The position numbers and the translations under genes were made by a program. The notes beneath the pieces were generated by a model. That model was not told the origin of the DNA. It saw only the letters and a list, made by a program, of their open reading frames with translations, and made no database searches. Source: Halobacteriales archaeon QS_9_67_17 (GTDB lineage: Archaea; Halobacteriota; Halobacteria; Halobacteriales; Haloarculaceae). Taken from it: a stretch of DNA of 46,426 bases. The stretch is taken from the NCBI GenBank assembly GCA_003023185.1, contig PXSB01000079.1, positions 1 to 46,426 of the forward strand, written 5' to 3'. Of the stretch, positions 23,232 through 30,499 are shown piece after piece (positions within the stretch are counted from its first letter, which is position 1; each line of letters opens with the position of its first letter).

Positions 23232-23411
23232 TTATGGCCCCGTGAACCCGCAGTCCGGGCACTCGTAGAGGTTGCTCTGCTTGCGGCACTTCGCACAGCG
23301 GTAGATCTCCTGTCCGCAGACCGGACAGGCGAATCGGGCGGCGGCTGTCCCCGAGATGTTGATCCCGCAGGAGACGCACTTGCGTGCGCGCTTCTGCTCA
23401 GTATCGCTCAT
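23232..23411 (-). CDS. Two-zinc-finger micro-protein, HVO_2753-like
   Basis: 59 residues with four CxxC pairs: C12/C15, C29/C32, C39/C42 and C51/C54 ([25 protein letters not shown]). This matches the length and cysteine layout of Haloferax volcanii HVO_2753, which by my recollection folds with two zinc sites and affects swarming and biofilm. Located directly upstream of EF-1 beta, as in that species. Preceded by a TATA-like element at 23435-23441. Confidence 0.85.
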   Translation of the reverse strand: MSDTEQKRARKCVSCGINISGTAAARFACPVCGQEIYRCAKCRKQSNLYECPDCGFTGP

Positions 23412-23434
23412 GCACGTCGGTGAGTGACCGCGCC

Positions 23435-23441
23435 GTTTAAC
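23435..23441 (-). promoter_or_regulatory. TATA-like element, zinc finger-ef1b
   Basis: GTTAAAC on the minus strand, 24-30 bp upstream of ATG 23411. Confidence 0.5.
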
Positions 23442-23637
23442 GCTTTTCAATGGCTCTCAGGTGCCCGACGAGATGGCACCCAGTGCGGCACCGATAGCTG
23501 TCGGCAGGACTGCGACGCTCACCAAGCGGCCGCAACCACCGGCTCCGACAGTCGACGCGCCAAGCACACCGACCTGTCGGGCGGTCCTGCGTGGCCGTAT
23601 AGCCCTTTCGTCGTCGGGCTAAAGCCGACGTTAGCAA

Positions 23638-23645
23638 GGGTATTT
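23638..23645 (+). promoter_or_regulatory. TATA-like element, proteasome operon
   Basis: GGGTATTT, 26-33 bp before ATG 23671, at the end of the 259-bp divergent gap. The rest of that gap shows no further gene. Confidence 0.4.
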
Positions 23646-23670
23646 CAGTCCCCCCGCCCTTCGTGTGTGT

Positions 23671-24306
23671 ATGGATGGATTCACTTCAGGTAAGGGTGCC
23701 ACGGACGGCGCACCCGAGGAGTTGAAGACGGGGACGACCACCGTCGGCATCGTGGCCGACGACGGCGTCGTGCTCGCCACCGACCGTCGGGCGAGCCTCG
23801 GCGGCCGGTTCGTCTCGAACAAGTCGGCCGACAAGATAATCGAGGTCCACCCGGAGGCCGCCATCACCATCTCGGGTGGCGTCGGGGACGGGCAGACGTT
23901 CGCCGACCAGTTGCGTGCGCAGTCGTCGCTGTACGAGACGCGCCGCGGCGAGGACATGAGCATGGAGGCGCTGGCGTCGGCCGCCGCGAACGCGATCCGC
24001 GGCATGCGGGTCGTCCCGCTGCTGGGCGGCGTCGACAGCGAGGGACCGCGGCTGTTCGAACTCGACCCGCTCGGCGGGAAGATGGAGGACACCTACGGCT
24101 CGACCGGTTCCGGGATGCAGATGGCCTACGGCGTGCTTGAAGGCGGCTACGAGGATGACCTCACGATGGACGAGGCGGAGGAGGTCGCGCTCGACGCCAT
24201 CGAGGCAGCGAGCGCCCGCGACACCGCCTCCGGCAACGGCGCGATGGTCGCACGGATCACCGAGGAGGGCATCGACACCGAGGAAATCGACGCGGAGGAG
24301 ATCTAA
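23671..24306 (+). CDS. psmB: Proteasome subunit beta
   Basis: 211 residues from ATG 23671 (GTG 23665 adds two residues). Residues 1-21 are a propeptide ending KTG; processing would expose the catalytic Thr22 of TTTVGI. Conserved ATDRRASLGG and a candidate catalytic Lys in SNKSADKI follow. Late motifs: STGSGMQMAYGVLE and ASGNGAMVARI. The propeptide is much shorter than that of Haloferax PsmB and the body is divergent, suggesting a second-type beta subunit. Stop is one base before the alpha gene start. Confidence 0.9.
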   Translation: MDGFTSGKGATDGAPEELKTGTTTVGIVADDGVVLATDRRASLGGRFVSNKSADKIIEVHPEAAITISGGVGDGQTFADQLRAQSSLYETRRGEDMSMEALASAAANAIRGMRVVPLLGGVDSEGPRLFELDPLGGKMEDTYGSTGSGMQMAYGVLEGGYEDDLTMDEAEEVALDAIEAASARDTASGNGAMVARITEEGIDTEEIDAEEI

Positions 24307-24307
24307 C

Positions 24308-25051
24308 ATGCAGGGTAACTCACAACAGCAGGCGTACGACCGCGGAACGAACATCTTCAGCCCCGACGGGCGGTTGTATCAGGTCGAGTACGCGCGCGAG
24401 GCGGTGAAGCGTGGCTCGCCGACCGTCGGCGTCCGATTCGAGGACGGCGTCGTCTTCGTGGCTGGCGGGCGACTCCGCTCGTCGCTCCAAGTCGCGGAGA
24501 GCATCGAAAAGATCCACAAGGCCGACGACCACGTCGGCGTCGCCAGCGCGGGCCACGTCGCCGACGCCCGCCAGCTCGTCGACGTCGCACGCCGGCAGGC
24601 GCAGGTAGAGCGGCTTCGCTACAGCGAACCTGCCGACATCGAGTCGCTGACGAAGGAAGTCACCGGCTACATTCAGGAGTTCACGCAGGCGGGCGGCGCA
24701 CGGCCGTTCGGCGCGGCGCTACTCGTCGGCGGCGTCGACGACGGCGGCACGCCCCGGCTGTTCGAGACGGACCCCTCGGGCACCCCGTATGAGTGGGAGG
24801 CCGTCGCCATCGGCGGCAACGCGGACCAGATACAGGGCCACCTCGAAGCCGAGTACGAGGCCGGCATCGACGCCGAGGCGGCGCTCGAACTCGCGCTCCG
24901 CGCGCTCGAAGACGCGAACGAGGGCGGCGGCCTCAACGCCGAGGGGATGAGTGCGGCCGTCGTTGACGATGACGGCTTCCGCGAACTCTCGCCCGACGAA
25001 CTCTCCGACACCATCGCCGGCCACAGTCTCGACGACGAGCCGGAGGAGTAG
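24308..25051 (+). CDS. psmA: Proteasome subunit alpha
   Basis: 247 residues from ATG 24308. Forms the outer, gating ring of the 20S proteasome. N-terminal gate and alpha signature: QQQAYDRGTNIFSPDGRLYQ and VEYAREAVKRGSPTVGV; then EKIHKADDHVGVASAGHVADA and ARPFGAALLVGG. Acidic C-terminus. The segment VVFVAGGRLRSSLQVAESI is divergent from the usual LAVDKR-type sequence. One base separates it from psmB, so alpha and beta are made from one transcript. Confidence 0.92.
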   Translation: MQGNSQQQAYDRGTNIFSPDGRLYQVEYAREAVKRGSPTVGVRFEDGVVFVAGGRLRSSLQVAESIEKIHKADDHVGVASAGHVADARQLVDVARRQAQVERLRYSEPADIESLTKEVTGYIQEFTQAGGARPFGAALLVGGVDDGGTPRLFETDPSGTPYEWEAVAIGGNADQIQGHLEAEYEAGIDAEAALELALRALEDANEGGGLNAEGMSAAVVDDDGFRELSPDELSDTIAGHSLDDEPEE

Positions 25052-25061
25052 TCCCCGAGAC

Positions 25062-25982
25062 TCAGGCCGCCGCCGACCCCGTCAGTTCGTCCCGTTCGCT
25101 CGACGTTTGCAATTCTATTCGCTCGACGTGCCCGACCGAACAGTCCGCACCGACGAGCACTGCCAACTCCTCGTCACCGAGCCGCCAACCCACGCGGACA
25201 CAGACGGGATCGGCCGACAGCACCGTCTCGGAGAAGGCCTTACCGACGTTCCACACCGGGTGTTCGTCGGGCGCAACGCCGTGATCGTATCCGAACGCAA
25301 CTAGCGCTGGGTGGTCGAGCAGGGCAACGGTCACCGGACAGCGGACGCGCTCGCCGCAGGCAGTACAGTACAGTGTGGCGTGGGCCGGCCCCGGTTCGTC
25401 CTCTTTCCTGACGGTGTCGACCGTCGCCGTCGTCTCGCCGCCGCAGTCGGGACACGTGCCCTCGCGCAGCAGTCGGACGCGGTCGCGGTGGAGCCGGTCG
25501 ACTGCGGTCAGTAGCTCCTCGGGAGTGTCGTGGCTCGCGAACCCGCCCGGCGGGAAGGAGAGCCGGCAGACGTTCTGATCGCAGTCCGCACAGCCGACGG
25601 TGACGACGTTGTCGGCGGTCGCTGCCCGGAGGTCTCCGTCGCACAAGGGGCACGGCTCGGGGATGGCCACCGGCTCGCGGTCCACCCGCTCGGTGTAGAC
25701 CCCGGCCGCGAGCGCGCGGACGACCCTGCGGCCGGCGTCGGTGAGTCGGTAGCCTGCCTCCCCATCGTCACGTTCGACCTTTTCGAGGTAGTGGTCTCGC
25801 AGTTGGCGGAGGTGGTAGGCGAAGCCGGCAGTGGTCGCCTCGTCGGTGGCCTTGAACAGCTCCGTGAACGTCAGCGTCACCGGGCGCTCCCGCTCGCGGG
25901 CCGCGTCGGCGAACGCCGAGAGCGTCGCCATCCGGGTCGGCGCGCCCAACAGCGCGAAGGCGTCGGCAGGGTCGGAGTCCAT
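25062..25982 (-). CDS. ArsR-like winged-helix regulator with two zinc ribbons
   Basis: 306 residues. Residues 10-95 form an ArsR-type winged helix (LLGAPTRMATLSAF, TTAGFAYHLRQLRDHYL, AGYRLTDAGRRVVRAL). Two zinc ribbons follow: C111/C114 with C131/C134, and C177/C180 with C206/C209. The last 100 residues look like a ligand domain (VWNVGKAFSETVLSADPVCVRVGW). A haloarchaeal regulator type; the ligand is unknown. Divergent from moaA with a 149-bp shared upstream region, so moaA is a candidate target. Confidence 0.78.
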   Translation of the reverse strand: MDSDPADAFALLGAPTRMATLSAFADAARERERPVTLTFTELFKATDEATTAGFAYHLRQLRDHYLEKVERDDGEAGYRLTDAGRRVVRALAAGVYTERVDREPVAIPEPCPLCDGDLRAATADNVVTVGCADCDQNVCRLSFPPGGFASHDTPEELLTAVDRLHRDRVRLLREGTCPDCGGETTATVDTVRKEDEPGPAHATLYCTACGERVRCPVTVALLDHPALVAFGYDHGVAPDEHPVWNVGKAFSETVLSADPVCVRVGWRLGDEELAVLVGADCSVGHVERIELQTSSERDELTGSAAA

Positions 25983-26101
25983 ACTCCCGGCTATCGTCGG
26001 GAGGAAATAAGACCGACGGCGAATCTGGAACCGATAGCGACGACCCCTCCCGGCAGGACGTAACCGCTCGTAGTTTCAAGCGCTCCCGGAGGCGCGGCGG
26101 A

Positions 26102-26109
26102 GTTAAGTA
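26102..26109 (+). promoter_or_regulatory. TATA-like element, moaA
   Basis: GTTAAGTA, 23-30 bp before ATG 26132; leaderless spacing. Confidence 0.5.
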
Positions 26110-26131
26110 GAGCCAGTGACCACGGGGTAGT

Positions 26132-27115
26132 ATGCTTGCAGACGACTTCGGTCGCGAGATATCTGGGGTGCGGGTCTCGCTGACCGACCGCTGTAACTTC
26201 GACTGCGTCTACTGTCACAACGAGGGGTTGGGCGACACGCGGGGACCAATGGAGCCGGCCGACGACGAGATGACCGCCGACGACGTGGTTCGCTTCCTCG
26301 AAGTGGCCCGCGAGTTCGGCGTCGAGTCAGTGAAGTTCACCGGCGGCGAGCCGATGTTGCGACAGGATCTCGAAGAGATCGTCCGGCGGACGCCGGACGG
26401 GATGGAGACCTCGCTGACGACGAACGGGACGTATCTGCCGGGCCGCGCCGAGGCGCTACGAGAGGCGGGGCTCTCGCGGGTGAACGTCTCGCAGGACGCG
26501 ATGGACCCGGACGCGTTCGCGGAGCTGACGAAGTCGAACGGCTACGAGGACGTGCTCCGGGGCGTCGAGGCGGCGCTCGACGCCGGCCTCGCGCCGGTGA
26601 AGCTCAACATGGTCGTCTTCGAGCAGACCGCCGGCTACGTCCCCCAGATGGTCGAGCACGCGGCGGAAAACGACGGTCTCCAGCTCCAACTCATCGAGTA
26701 CATGCCGGAACTGGCTGGCCGGCCGGAGGGGGCCGTCGACATCGACCGCGTCCACGGCTGGCTGGCGGAGCAGGCCGACCGGATCGAACACCGGGCGATG
26801 CACGACCGCCGGCGCTACTACGTCGAGGGCGAGGACGGCGGCGAGGGGATGGTCGAGATCGTCGACCCGGTCGAGAATCCGAACTTCTGTGCCAACTGTG
26901 GCCGGGTGCGGGTTACCCACGAGGGCTACCTGAAGGGGTGTCTCAACCGCAACGACGACCTCAAGAGCATGGGCGAGATGACGAAACCCGAGATCCGGAC
27001 GGCGTTCCGGGAGACGGTCGCCGAGCGCGTCCCGTACTACGGCGAGTATCTCGTCGAGGAGGACGGCGAGTGGGTGCTCAACGAGAAGTATCTGGAGCCA
27101 CAGCCCGCCGATTAG
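26132..27115 (+). CDS. moaA: GTP 3',8-cyclase MoaA, molybdenum cofactor synthesis
   Basis: 327 residues. Radical-SAM enzyme that, with MoaC, converts GTP to cyclic pyranopterin monophosphate. Radical-SAM cluster: [11 protein letters not shown] (C21/C25/C28). SAM motif [10 protein letters not shown]; second cluster C253/C256/C270 ([10 protein letters not shown]...LKGC), which binds GTP. It lacks the C-terminal Gly-Gly of bacterial MoaA, ending EPQPAD. Supplies the cofactor needed by the formate dehydrogenase in this window. Own leaderless promoter upstream. Confidence 0.93.
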   Translation: MLADDFGREISGVRVSLTDRCNFDCVYCHNEGLGDTRGPMEPADDEMTADDVVRFLEVAREFGVESVKFTGGEPMLRQDLEEIVRRTPDGMETSLTTNGTYLPGRAEALREAGLSRVNVSQDAMDPDAFAELTKSNGYEDVLRGVEAALDAGLAPVKLNMVVFEQTAGYVPQMVEHAAENDGLQLQLIEYMPELAGRPEGAVDIDRVHGWLAEQADRIEHRAMHDRRRYYVEGEDGGEGMVEIVDPVENPNFCANCGRVRVTHEGYLKGCLNRNDDLKSMGEMTKPEIRTAFRETVAERVPYYGEYLVEEDGEWVLNEKYLEPQPAD

Positions 27116-27123
27116 TCGCTACA

Positions 27124-27131
27124 GTTTTTAT
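27124..27131 (+). promoter_or_regulatory. TATA-like element, histidine kinase
   Basis: GTTTTTAT, 26-33 bp before the GTG at 27157. Confidence 0.5.
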
Positions 27132-27156
27132 CTCGCGCCGTGTTTCGTTTGCTGAC

Positions 27157-28364
27157 GTGGAGTCACGGGGTCTAGACAGCGTTGTCTACGTCGGAAGGAC
27201 GCCGGCGCGGTCGATAGCGACCGCCTTCGCCGACGCCGGCGTCGAACTGACGCCCGCCCCGGATCTCGCCGCTGCGCTCGACGCCACGGAGCGCGCGCCG
27301 GTCGACTGTCTCCTGTTCGCGGACGCACACGGCGGGATCGCACGGGTTCGTCGCCGCGGCTACTCGGGACCCGCGGTCGCGGTCGTCGACCCCGACGGCC
27401 CGATTCCGGACGACACCGGCTTCGACGCCGTCGTGCCGGCGGACGCGCCGAATCGCCTTCTCGCTCGGACGCGCGATGTCGTCGAGGAGCACCGACTCGA
27501 CGCCGAGCGTCGGGCGGGGCGTCGCCGCGTCGCCGCGTTAGAGCGCGTCCGCGAGGCGGCCGACGGTTCCGAGCTGGTCGAGACCCTGCCGTCTATCGTC
27601 GCCGACGCCTACCGGTCCGCGTGGCTCGGCCGCCACGACCCCGAGGCGGACACACTGGAGCCGGTGGCCGCGACCGGCGTGGCGGCGTCCGTCGGCGCCC
27701 CGGATCATCGAAGTGTCGGCTCCGACGGCGATCATCTGCGCCATCGGGGGCGTCGCATAAACCATCAGCGAGAGGAGGTCGATCCCGGTTCTGTTCGTTC
27801 CGAGCGGTGCCGAAAGCTCGGGAAGCAAGGGGAGACTCAGTCCGAACAGACGTACTGGATCAAGTGAGATCCATCCTTCGTGAAACGGTCTACCGCACGG
27901 CGCTCGCGGCGGCGCTGGACCGTGCCGGCACGCTCGCCGACGACGCCCGCGCGCTCGCCGCCGGCCAACTCGACGAGGAGATGATCTGCGTCGGCGACGC
28001 CGCAGCCGAGGCGTGGGAGCGTGTCGACGCTCCCGACGCCACCATGCGACTCGACGACGACGTGCACGTCGAGGCCGACCCGGACCTGTGTCGGCTCATG
28101 CTGGAAAACCTGTTCCGCAACGCCGTCGACCACGGCGGCTCGTCGGTCACGGTCCGTCTCGCCGCGACGGACGGCGGATTCGCCGTTGCCGACGACGGCT
28201 CCGGCATTCGGTCGGAGGCGCGCGACGAGGTGTTCGAGTGGGGCTACTCGACGGACGGAAGCGGCGTCGGCCTCGCGCTGGTGAATCTCGTCGCCGAGCG
28301 CCACGGCTGGTCGGTGTCGGTCGAGGAGTCGGAGGAAGGGGGCGCGCGGTTCGTGTTCGATTAG
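27157..28364 (+). pseudogene. Histidine kinase, interrupted by an unrelated block
   Basis: From GTG 27157 the first frame gives a receiver-like/linker segment (DSVVYVGRTPARSIATAF, VDCLLFADAHGG) and the start of a GAF-type sensor (SAWLGRHDPEADTLEPVAATG), then loses sense near 27700. A second frame resumes near 27868 with the end of the dimerisation region (LAAALDRAGTLADDARALA) and an intact ATPase: N-box ENLFRNAVDHGG, G1 DDGSGI, G2 GSGVGLALVNL. The rest of GAF and the phospho-accepting H-box are missing; about 165 bp of unrelated sequence, open on the opposite strand, stands in their place. Tail-to-tail with the HalX response regulator at 28361, its likely former partner. Confidence 0.75.
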
Positions 28365-28933
28365 CTGCGCGACCGCGTGTCGGCCGCGACGGCGTAGCTG
28401 TCGCGAGTCGACAGCTGTGAGAGCGAGGCGTCGACTTCGTCGCGCAGCCGTGACAGCTTCTCTCGGAGCTCCACGTACGTCTCCTTGCGCGCGAGCTCCT
28501 CGTGATCGTGTTCGGCCTTCAGCGCCGCGACCTTCGAGGAGAGCGAGAAGTACCGCTGGAGCCGCGCGTCGTACCGGGAGCGCTGACACAGCGCCTCGAC
28601 CGTCTCGCGGAGTTCGTCGCCCGACACGGGCTTCTTCAGGTACTCGTCGAACCCCATGTCGATGATGTCCAGCTCCGGCTCGACGCCGGTGAGCATCGCC
28701 ACCTGACAGTCGTACTCCTGCTCGCGAATCTGTTCGAGCACCTCCTTGCCGTTCAGCCCCGGCATCCGACGGTCGAGCAACACCACGTCGACCGTCTCGT
28801 CCATCGCGGACAGCGCCGCGGTGCCGTCGAACGCGGTTTCGGTGTCGTAGTTTTCGAGCCGTTCCGCGTGACTCTCGGCGATCCGGCGGTCGTCGTCGAC
28901 AACGAGTACCGTTGCCCGCGTGTCCCCCTCCAT
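28361..28933 (-). CDS. Response regulator with HalX domain
   Basis: 190 residues from ATG 28933. Receiver domain about 6-120: acidic pocket VVDDDRR, phospho-acceptor Asp in VVLLDRRMPG, switch Thr in MLTG, and Lys in YLKKP. The C-terminal 60 residues match the HalX domain (RYFSLSSKVAALKAEHD, SRLRDEVDASLSQL), a helical output typical of haloarchaea without an obvious DNA-binding motif. Overlaps tail to tail with the broken histidine kinase, so it may now lack its cognate kinase. Confidence 0.88.
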   Translation of the reverse strand: MEGDTRATVLVVDDDRRIAESHAERLENYDTETAFDGTAALSAMDETVDVVLLDRRMPGLNGKEVLEQIREQEYDCQVAMLTGVEPELDIIDMGFDEYLKKPVSGDELRETVEALCQRSRYDARLQRYFSLSSKVAALKAEHDHEELARKETYVELREKLSRLRDEVDASLSQLSTRDSYAVAADTRSRS

Positions 28934-29057
28934 CGTTCGCTCAGTGTGTAGACGCATGTGAGAGCAAGGGTGAATAACTCTTGTGTCAGTAATCGCTGAT
29001 GCGTCTGCGAAATCTATACCGTTGTGGCCCTTAACGACCGATTACGGATCGGTGCAG

Positions 29058-29507
29058 TCACGGCTCGGCGGTCGCGAGCCCGAGTTCGTCGAGCGCGTCG
29101 AGCACGATCCACCCCTCGACGTAGTCGCGCTCGCTGACGTGCGGGTCGTCGCCGTAGCTCTCGACGTGGGTCTCGGCCTGCTCGCGCAGCCGTCGCTCTA
29201 ACGGTGTCTGGTCGGGTTCGTCGCGCACGTCGTTCAACAGCGCCTCGAAGTCCTCGCGGAACACCATCGACGCCCGGGCCGCGTTACACCGACCGAGCGG
29301 GCTCATCCCCATCTCCTCGACCAGCTCGCGGACGAGGTCCCAGTCGTCGGCACAGAAGTGGAGCGACACCTCGCCCTCGATGTCGCGCCACGCGATGGGG
29401 TCGCTGTGCTTCAGCAGCTGGACGGCGCGGGGGAAGATGTCGATCCGCACGTTCGTCTCCGGGTCGTCGCAGAGACAACAGGGCTGTTCCGTCTGCCCGG
29501 TGTACAT
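29058..29507 (-). CDS. Conserved haloarchaeal protein with Cys-rich N-terminus
   Basis: 149 residues. N-terminal CCLCDD (residues 10-15) and a later LHFCADDWD (about 49-57) could form a zinc site. The middle is helical (DLVRELVEEMGMS) and the C-terminus acidic (YVEGWIVLDALDELG). No recognised family, no membrane segment. The start is the ATG at 29507, with no overlap to its neighbours. Confidence 0.7.
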   Translation of the reverse strand: MYTGQTEQPCCLCDDPETNVRIDIFPRAVQLLKHSDPIAWRDIEGEVSLHFCADDWDLVRELVEEMGMSPLGRCNAARASMVFREDFEALLNDVRDEPDQTPLERRLREQAETHVESYGDDPHVSERDYVEGWIVLDALDELGLATAEP

Positions 29508-29571
29508 ACGCGAACTCGGGGTCGCGGACGGTTAACTCGTGGGTCACGAGCACGCGCGGCCGGCTCGACGG

Positions 29572-30186
29572 CTACGGCTCCGGCAGCGCGTCGACGGCGG
29601 CCTCCAGATGGTCGCGGACGGCCGCGAGCGCCTCGCGGCTCTCCTCTGACGCGCCCTCGGCCGGCACCTGTTCCAGATAGCCGTGTGCGAGCGTCGCGTA
29701 GGCGGCCGCCTCGTCCATGTACGTGAGTCCGAGCTGGTTCGCCCAGACGTGGCCGGGGCGGTTCTGTCGGCGATGCCACGCGTACGACTCCCCGAGCCGG
29801 TTCTCGATGGCCGCGACCGCGAGCGTCGAGAGCCGAGCGCGCGCCGCGAGCCATGCGTCCAACTCGTCGCCCCAGAAGTCGCGGAACCGGGTCAGGTCGG
29901 CGGGGACGGCCACGCGGTACTCCGTCCCCTCCTCGAACTCGTCGAAGGCCTCGCGGACCCGCGCGGCGGCCGTCTCGGGGTCGTCGGTTGCGGCGACGAC
30001 GCGAACCACGTTTGTCCCGAGTTCGTCCTCGCCCCAGAAACTGTGCGACCAGTGGTGGACGTGGCCGGCTTCGCGGAGCGCGTCGAACGCCGGCGCGATG
30101 TGGTCGACGACCGCCTCACGCTTCGCTTCCCGGAGCGGGGCGTCGACGAACCGGGGCCACGCGAGCGCGAAGCCGAGATACGTCAT
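29572..30186 (-). CDS. Conserved haloarchaeal protein, unknown function
   Basis: 204 residues beginning MTYLGFALAWPRFVDAPLRE. An N-terminal alpha/beta half (VVRVVAATDDPETAAARVREAF, EYRVAVPADLTRFRDFW) is followed by a helical half with many histidines and aromatics (YAWHRRQNRPGHVWANQLG, YATLAHGYLEQVP). No catalytic motif, signal peptide or membrane span recognised. It ends 65 bp from the previous gene. Its upstream side contains the 208-bp element A. Confidence 0.7.
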   Translation of the reverse strand: MTYLGFALAWPRFVDAPLREAKREAVVDHIAPAFDALREAGHVHHWSHSFWGEDELGTNVVRVVAATDDPETAAARVREAFDEFEEGTEYRVAVPADLTRFRDFWGDELDAWLAARARLSTLAVAAIENRLGESYAWHRRQNRPGHVWANQLGLTYMDEAAAYATLAHGYLEQVPAEGASEESREALAAVRDHLEAAVDALPEP

Positions 30187-30240
30187 GCCGACGATTGTGG
30201 GTCCGGCGGCAAAGGGTCGCCGGTCCCGAACTGACGGTAC

Positions 30241-30448
30241 TGTTCAGCTAAGAGTGACTCTGGAGACGAGGAGGACGACGAAGTGTAGAAAGCCCCCGGG
30301 CGCTCGCCCGTCCGCGGCTCGCTGCGCTCCTCGCGGGCCTTCGGCCCGCTGCGGTGCTTGCGTCGCCGGGGCCGGATCGAGCGCCCGGCCCCTTTCAGTC
30401 CCGCCCGATGTGGTTTTTCGCCCCGGCGACGACCCGCGTAGCTGAACA
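30241..30448. mobile_element. 208-bp element copy A with terminal inverted repeats
   Basis: Begins TGTTCAGCTA and ends TAGCTGAACA, perfect 10-bp inverted ends that extend imperfectly inward (AAGAG against CGCGT complement). Interior conserved with copy B: AAGAGTGA, GAAAGCCCCCGG, TCGCTGCGCTCC, GGTGCTTGCGTCG, GCGCCCGGCCCCTTTCAGTCCC and GGCGACGACCCGCGTAGC. It holds a GCGGGCCTTCGGCCCGC hairpin. No clear target-site duplication. It lies in the 313-bp gap before the dna2-like gene, ending 52 bp before its start. No transposase inside, so non-autonomous (MITE-like) if mobile. Confidence 0.7.
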
Positions 30449-30470
30449 CTGCCGTGCCGACAGCGACAGC

Positions 30471-30476
30471 GTTTAC
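30471..30476 (+). promoter_or_regulatory. TATA-like element, dna2-like gene
   Basis: GTTTAC, 24-29 bp before the GTG at 30500 and 23 bp beyond the end of repeat copy A. Confidence 0.4.
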
Positions 30477-30499
30477 CTCGCCGCGCCGCAGGCACCACC

